In this document: in pieces, positions 7,011 to 8,412 of the stretch
How positions within the stretch are numbered: position 1 is the stretch's first letter
Layout of the letters: every line of letters starts with the position of its first letter
Origin: CAYZIC01 sp964478335
GTDB lineage: Bacteria; Verrucomicrobiota; Kiritimatiellia; RFP12; DVOR01
Assembly (NCBI GenBank): GCA_964478335.1
Contig: CAYZIC010000082.1
Coordinates: forward strand, 1-8,412
DNA length: 8,412 nt
Direction of reading: 5' to 3'
Position numbers and translations under genes: made by a program
Notes under the pieces: generated by a model
What the model was told of the DNA's origin: nothing
The model's database searches: none
What the model saw: only the letters and a program-made list of their open reading frames with translations

Positions 7011-7045
7011 ATGTAGAATGTAGACTGTAGAATGTAGAATGTGGG
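7011..7045. repeat. Tandem heptamer repeat in the miaB leader
   Basis: The plus strand reads ATGTAGA twice, then CTGTAGA, then ATGTAGA, then a decayed ATGTGGG. That is four good units of a 7-bp repeat (7011-7038) and a fifth partial one. On the coding strand it reads TCTACAT repeated, and each unit supplies a TACATT-like hexamer that partly resembles a -10 box. It lies between the miaB ribosome site and the stop of the upstream gene, where slippage could alter promoter or leader spacing. Such an effect is only a possibility. Confidence 0.85.
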
Positions 7046-7046
7046 C

Positions 7047-7068
7047 GCTAGCGAGTTTGCTTGCTAGC
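7047..7068. other. Hairpin at the end of the flavoprotein gene
   Basis: GCTAGCGAG (7047-7055) and CTTGCTAGC (7060-7068) pair over 9 bases with a TTTG loop. On the plus strand the only imperfection is a G-T wobble. On the transcribed minus strand the same position is an A-C mismatch. The structure covers the stop codon of the flavoprotein gene (7064-7066). No T-run follows in either direction, so it is not a standard intrinsic terminator. It could stabilise or attenuate the transcript between this gene and miaB. Confidence 0.5.
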
Positions 7069-8293
7069 TAGATCCTTGGATGATGCTTTGTGCGGCAGCG
7101 TGTGCAGAGGCGTAGGCCCAATGGATATTATAACCTCCTAATTGACCTGTCACATCCATCATTTCGCCAATGCAAAAGATCCTTGGATCTGATTTAAGTG
7201 CAAATGTCTTGGAGGATAGGGCATCAGTATCCACGCCTCCAACCATGACTTCGGATTCACGATAGTCGCCAATGTGATCCGGCGTAAAGCTGTAGCCGCT
7301 CAGACGATTGATGAGTGCTTGCTGGTCGGTTGCGCTGAGCTGCGCCAGGGGTGTGCTGGCACAGCCTAAATCGTCAATCAAAGCCACCACTAAGCGCTTG
7401 GGGAGGTGCTGGCTGAGTGCGGTGCGCACAAGCTGCTTGCCCTGGGCGTGACGAGCATCGGCGAACCATTCTGCCCAGTTGATATCGGGGGCAAAGTTGA
7501 GGGTGATCGTACCGCCGCCTCGACATTGCCAAGGTAGGGTCGCTCGATAAACGGCTAACCCTCCGAGTCCCGTTGGACGAAAGACGAGTGACCCTGTAAA
7601 GATCTCTTCGCCTACTGTGAGGGATACGGGATCAAGGGCAACTCCTGCTAAATGACCAAATCGCTGCTGGTCTGCCTGTTGGAAATAGATTGGCGCGAGT
7701 GCGGGAGCGGGTGTCTGGCAACTCAGCCCTAATTGCTGAGCAAGGGTAAATCCATCATCACATCCACCGAGCTGAGGCGCGGCTAAACTACCACAGGCCA
7801 GGACAACTTGCGAACAGTCAAGTGTGCGCTCGCCAAAGTGTAGACGAATCGCATGCTCCAGAGGCTCAAGGGCCGTTACGCGCATACGGCATTGGATCGC
7901 ACCACCCCAATCGCTAATCTCATTGACTAAACGATTGACCAGGTCTTTGGCCTTGCACCTGCAAAACCAACAGCCACGTTCGCGTAGGTGGGTGGGAATA
8001 TCGAGCTGTGCGAGTGACTCTAAGAGGGCTTGGGGTGGGAATCGCTTGAGCGCTGAGGTCGTGAAGTAGGGATTGTGACAGGCATAATCTTGCGCTGAAA
8101 TGGTGTCATGGGTGATATTGGCATACCCTCCACCTGCGACGGTTAGCTTTTTGCCAACTGCATCCTGAGCCTCAAAGACGATTACAGGAAACCCGCAATG
8201 AGCTAATTCGAGCGCACAAAAGAGCCCGCCGACTCCACCGCCTATAACTGCGAGTGGGAGATTATCTAACGATTGTGATGGAGCGTTTGCCAT
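7064..8293 (-). CDS. BaiN/HI0933-family FAD-dependent oxidoreductase
   Basis: This is a cytoplasmic flavoprotein of the HI0933 (BaiN/RdsA) family of NAD(P)/FAD-dependent oxidoreductases. The physiological substrate of most members is unknown, so no reaction is assigned. The 409 residues are of normal family length. The N-terminus has the FAD-binding loop VIGGGVGGL (16-24) and the acidic end of the second strand, E41 in VIVFEAQD. Then comes KKLTVAGGGYAN (48-59), where most relatives have SGGGRCN, so Arg-Cys is replaced by Tyr-Ala. A LACGS strand lies at 165-169. The C-terminus has GGVDTDALSSKTF (352-364) and the closing FAD block CIGEMMDVTGQLGGYNIHWAYASA (374-397), the clearest family mark. 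The ATG at 8293 is preferred over a GTG at 8302 because AGAGG (8303-8307) lies 9 bases from the ATG and directly abuts the GTG. It may lead a transcript running into miaB. Confidence 0.9.
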   Translation of the reverse strand: MANAPSQSLDNLPLAVIGGGVGGLFCALELAHCGFPVIVFEAQDAVGKKLTVAGGGYANITHDTISAQDYACHNPYFTTSALKRFPPQALLESLAQLDIPTHLRERGCWFCRCKAKDLVNRLVNEISDWGGAIQCRMRVTALEPLEHAIRLHFGERTLDCSQVVLACGSLAAPQLGGCDDGFTLAQQLGLSCQTPAPALAPIYFQQADQQRFGHLAGVALDPVSLTVGEEIFTGSLVFRPTGLGGLAVYRATLPWQCRGGGTITLNFAPDINWAEWFADARHAQGKQLVRTALSQHLPKRLVVALIDDLGCASTPLAQLSATDQQALINRLSGYSFTPDHIGDYRESEVMVGGVDTDALSSKTFALKSDPRIFCIGEMMDVTGQLGGYNIHWAYASAHAAAQSIIQGSS

Positions 8294-8302
8294 AAAGAGC
8301 AC

Positions 8303-8307
8303 CCTCT
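8303..8307 (-). promoter_or_regulatory. Ribosome binding site that fixes the flavoprotein start
   Basis: AGAGG on the minus strand is 9 bases from the ATG at 8293 but directly touches the in-frame GTG at 8302. A start at the GTG would leave no room for ribosome binding, so the shorter protein is preferred. Confidence 0.6.
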
Positions 8308-8338
8308 GTAAACCATGATTGGGTTAAAAATGGCGTAA

Positions 8339-8367
8339 AGAATAGCATAACCGCTCACAAAATGCAA
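8339..8367 (-). promoter_or_regulatory. Predicted promoter of the flavoprotein gene
   Basis: On the minus strand, TTGCAT (8362-8367) and TATTCT (8339-8344) are separated by exactly 17 bases. The -10 box is preceded by TGC, an extended -10 element that can offset the imperfect hexamers. The start would lie about 40 bases ahead of the flavoprotein ATG. This is a sequence-only prediction. Confidence 0.5.
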
Positions 8368-8375
8368 GTCATAAG

Positions 8376-8394
8376 CGTAAAAAAGCGGGCTCTT
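8376..8394 (-). terminator. Possible 3' arm of a terminator from an upstream gene off the right edge
   Basis: On the minus strand, CAAGAGCCCGC runs straight into a T6 tract (8379-8384). This looks like the second arm and T-run of an intrinsic terminator ahead of the flavoprotein promoter. No matching GCGGGCTC arm lies inside the window, so it would have to lie just beyond position 8412, with a loop of at least about 18 bases. This is unproven. Confidence 0.25.
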
Positions 8395-8412
8395 GTTTGA
8401 TTTTAATGAGTA

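Noticed and set aside
7071..7188. Direct repeat GATCCTTGGAT at 7071-7081 and 7178-7188
   Set aside because: Both copies are inside the flavoprotein coding region in different reading contexts. It is short, nothing mobile lies between the copies, and it is probably coincidence.
8351..8360. Ten bases identical to the left half of the E. coli lac operator (TTGTGAGCGG on the minus strand), inside the predicted flavoprotein promoter
   Set aside because: The right half of the operator is absent and no LacI-type gene is nearby, so a chance match is more likely.

Overview
This window holds seven protein-coding genes: six on the minus strand and one on the plus strand. Coding density is very high and every gap between genes is under about 150 bases. 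I found no rRNA, tRNA, CRISPR array, insertion sequence or phage gene. The organism is a Gram-negative-type bacterium of medium GC content. An exported glycosidase of the GH110 type, a XylR-like AraC regulator (sugar-binding-type N-terminus plus AraC helix-turn-helix), a stand-alone CoaB and an atypical MiaB motif together suggest the Planctomycetota-Verrucomicrobiota-Lentisphaerota group, perhaps a verrucomicrobial or lentisphaeral glycan degrader. That placement is an inference from gene style, not a proven assignment.

Left block (1-2106): gmd and fcl form a minus-strand operon that turns GDP-D-mannose into GDP-L-fucose. fcl runs off the left edge only a few residues before its expected end. 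A 149-base region separates gmd from the divergent AraC/XylR-type regulator. It contains a good sigma70-like promoter for gmd, a weaker promoter for the regulator, and between them an 8-bp inverted repeat whose arms start 21 bp apart. This geometry suggests a regulator that represses itself and activates or controls the GDP-fucose operon.

Centre and right block (3157-8412): four minus-strand genes follow in the order flavoprotein (BaiN/HI0933 type), miaB, a GH110-type alpha-1,3-galactosidase and coaB. The glycosidase is the odd member. It is a secreted catabolic enzyme set between a tRNA-modification gene and a coenzyme A biosynthesis gene, and its 3' end overlaps the coaB start by 13 bases. 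The coaB gene ends tail to tail with the regulator, 12 bases apart. Ahead of miaB lies a short tandem heptamer repeat and a hairpin. A plausible promoter and the 3' arm of a possible terminator lie upstream of the flavoprotein gene, at the right edge.

Most of the window is ordinary gene content. The points most worth a second look are the regulator/GDP-fucose intergenic region, the placement of the GH110 gene, the monofunctional CoaB, the altered MiaB motif and the heptamer repeat.
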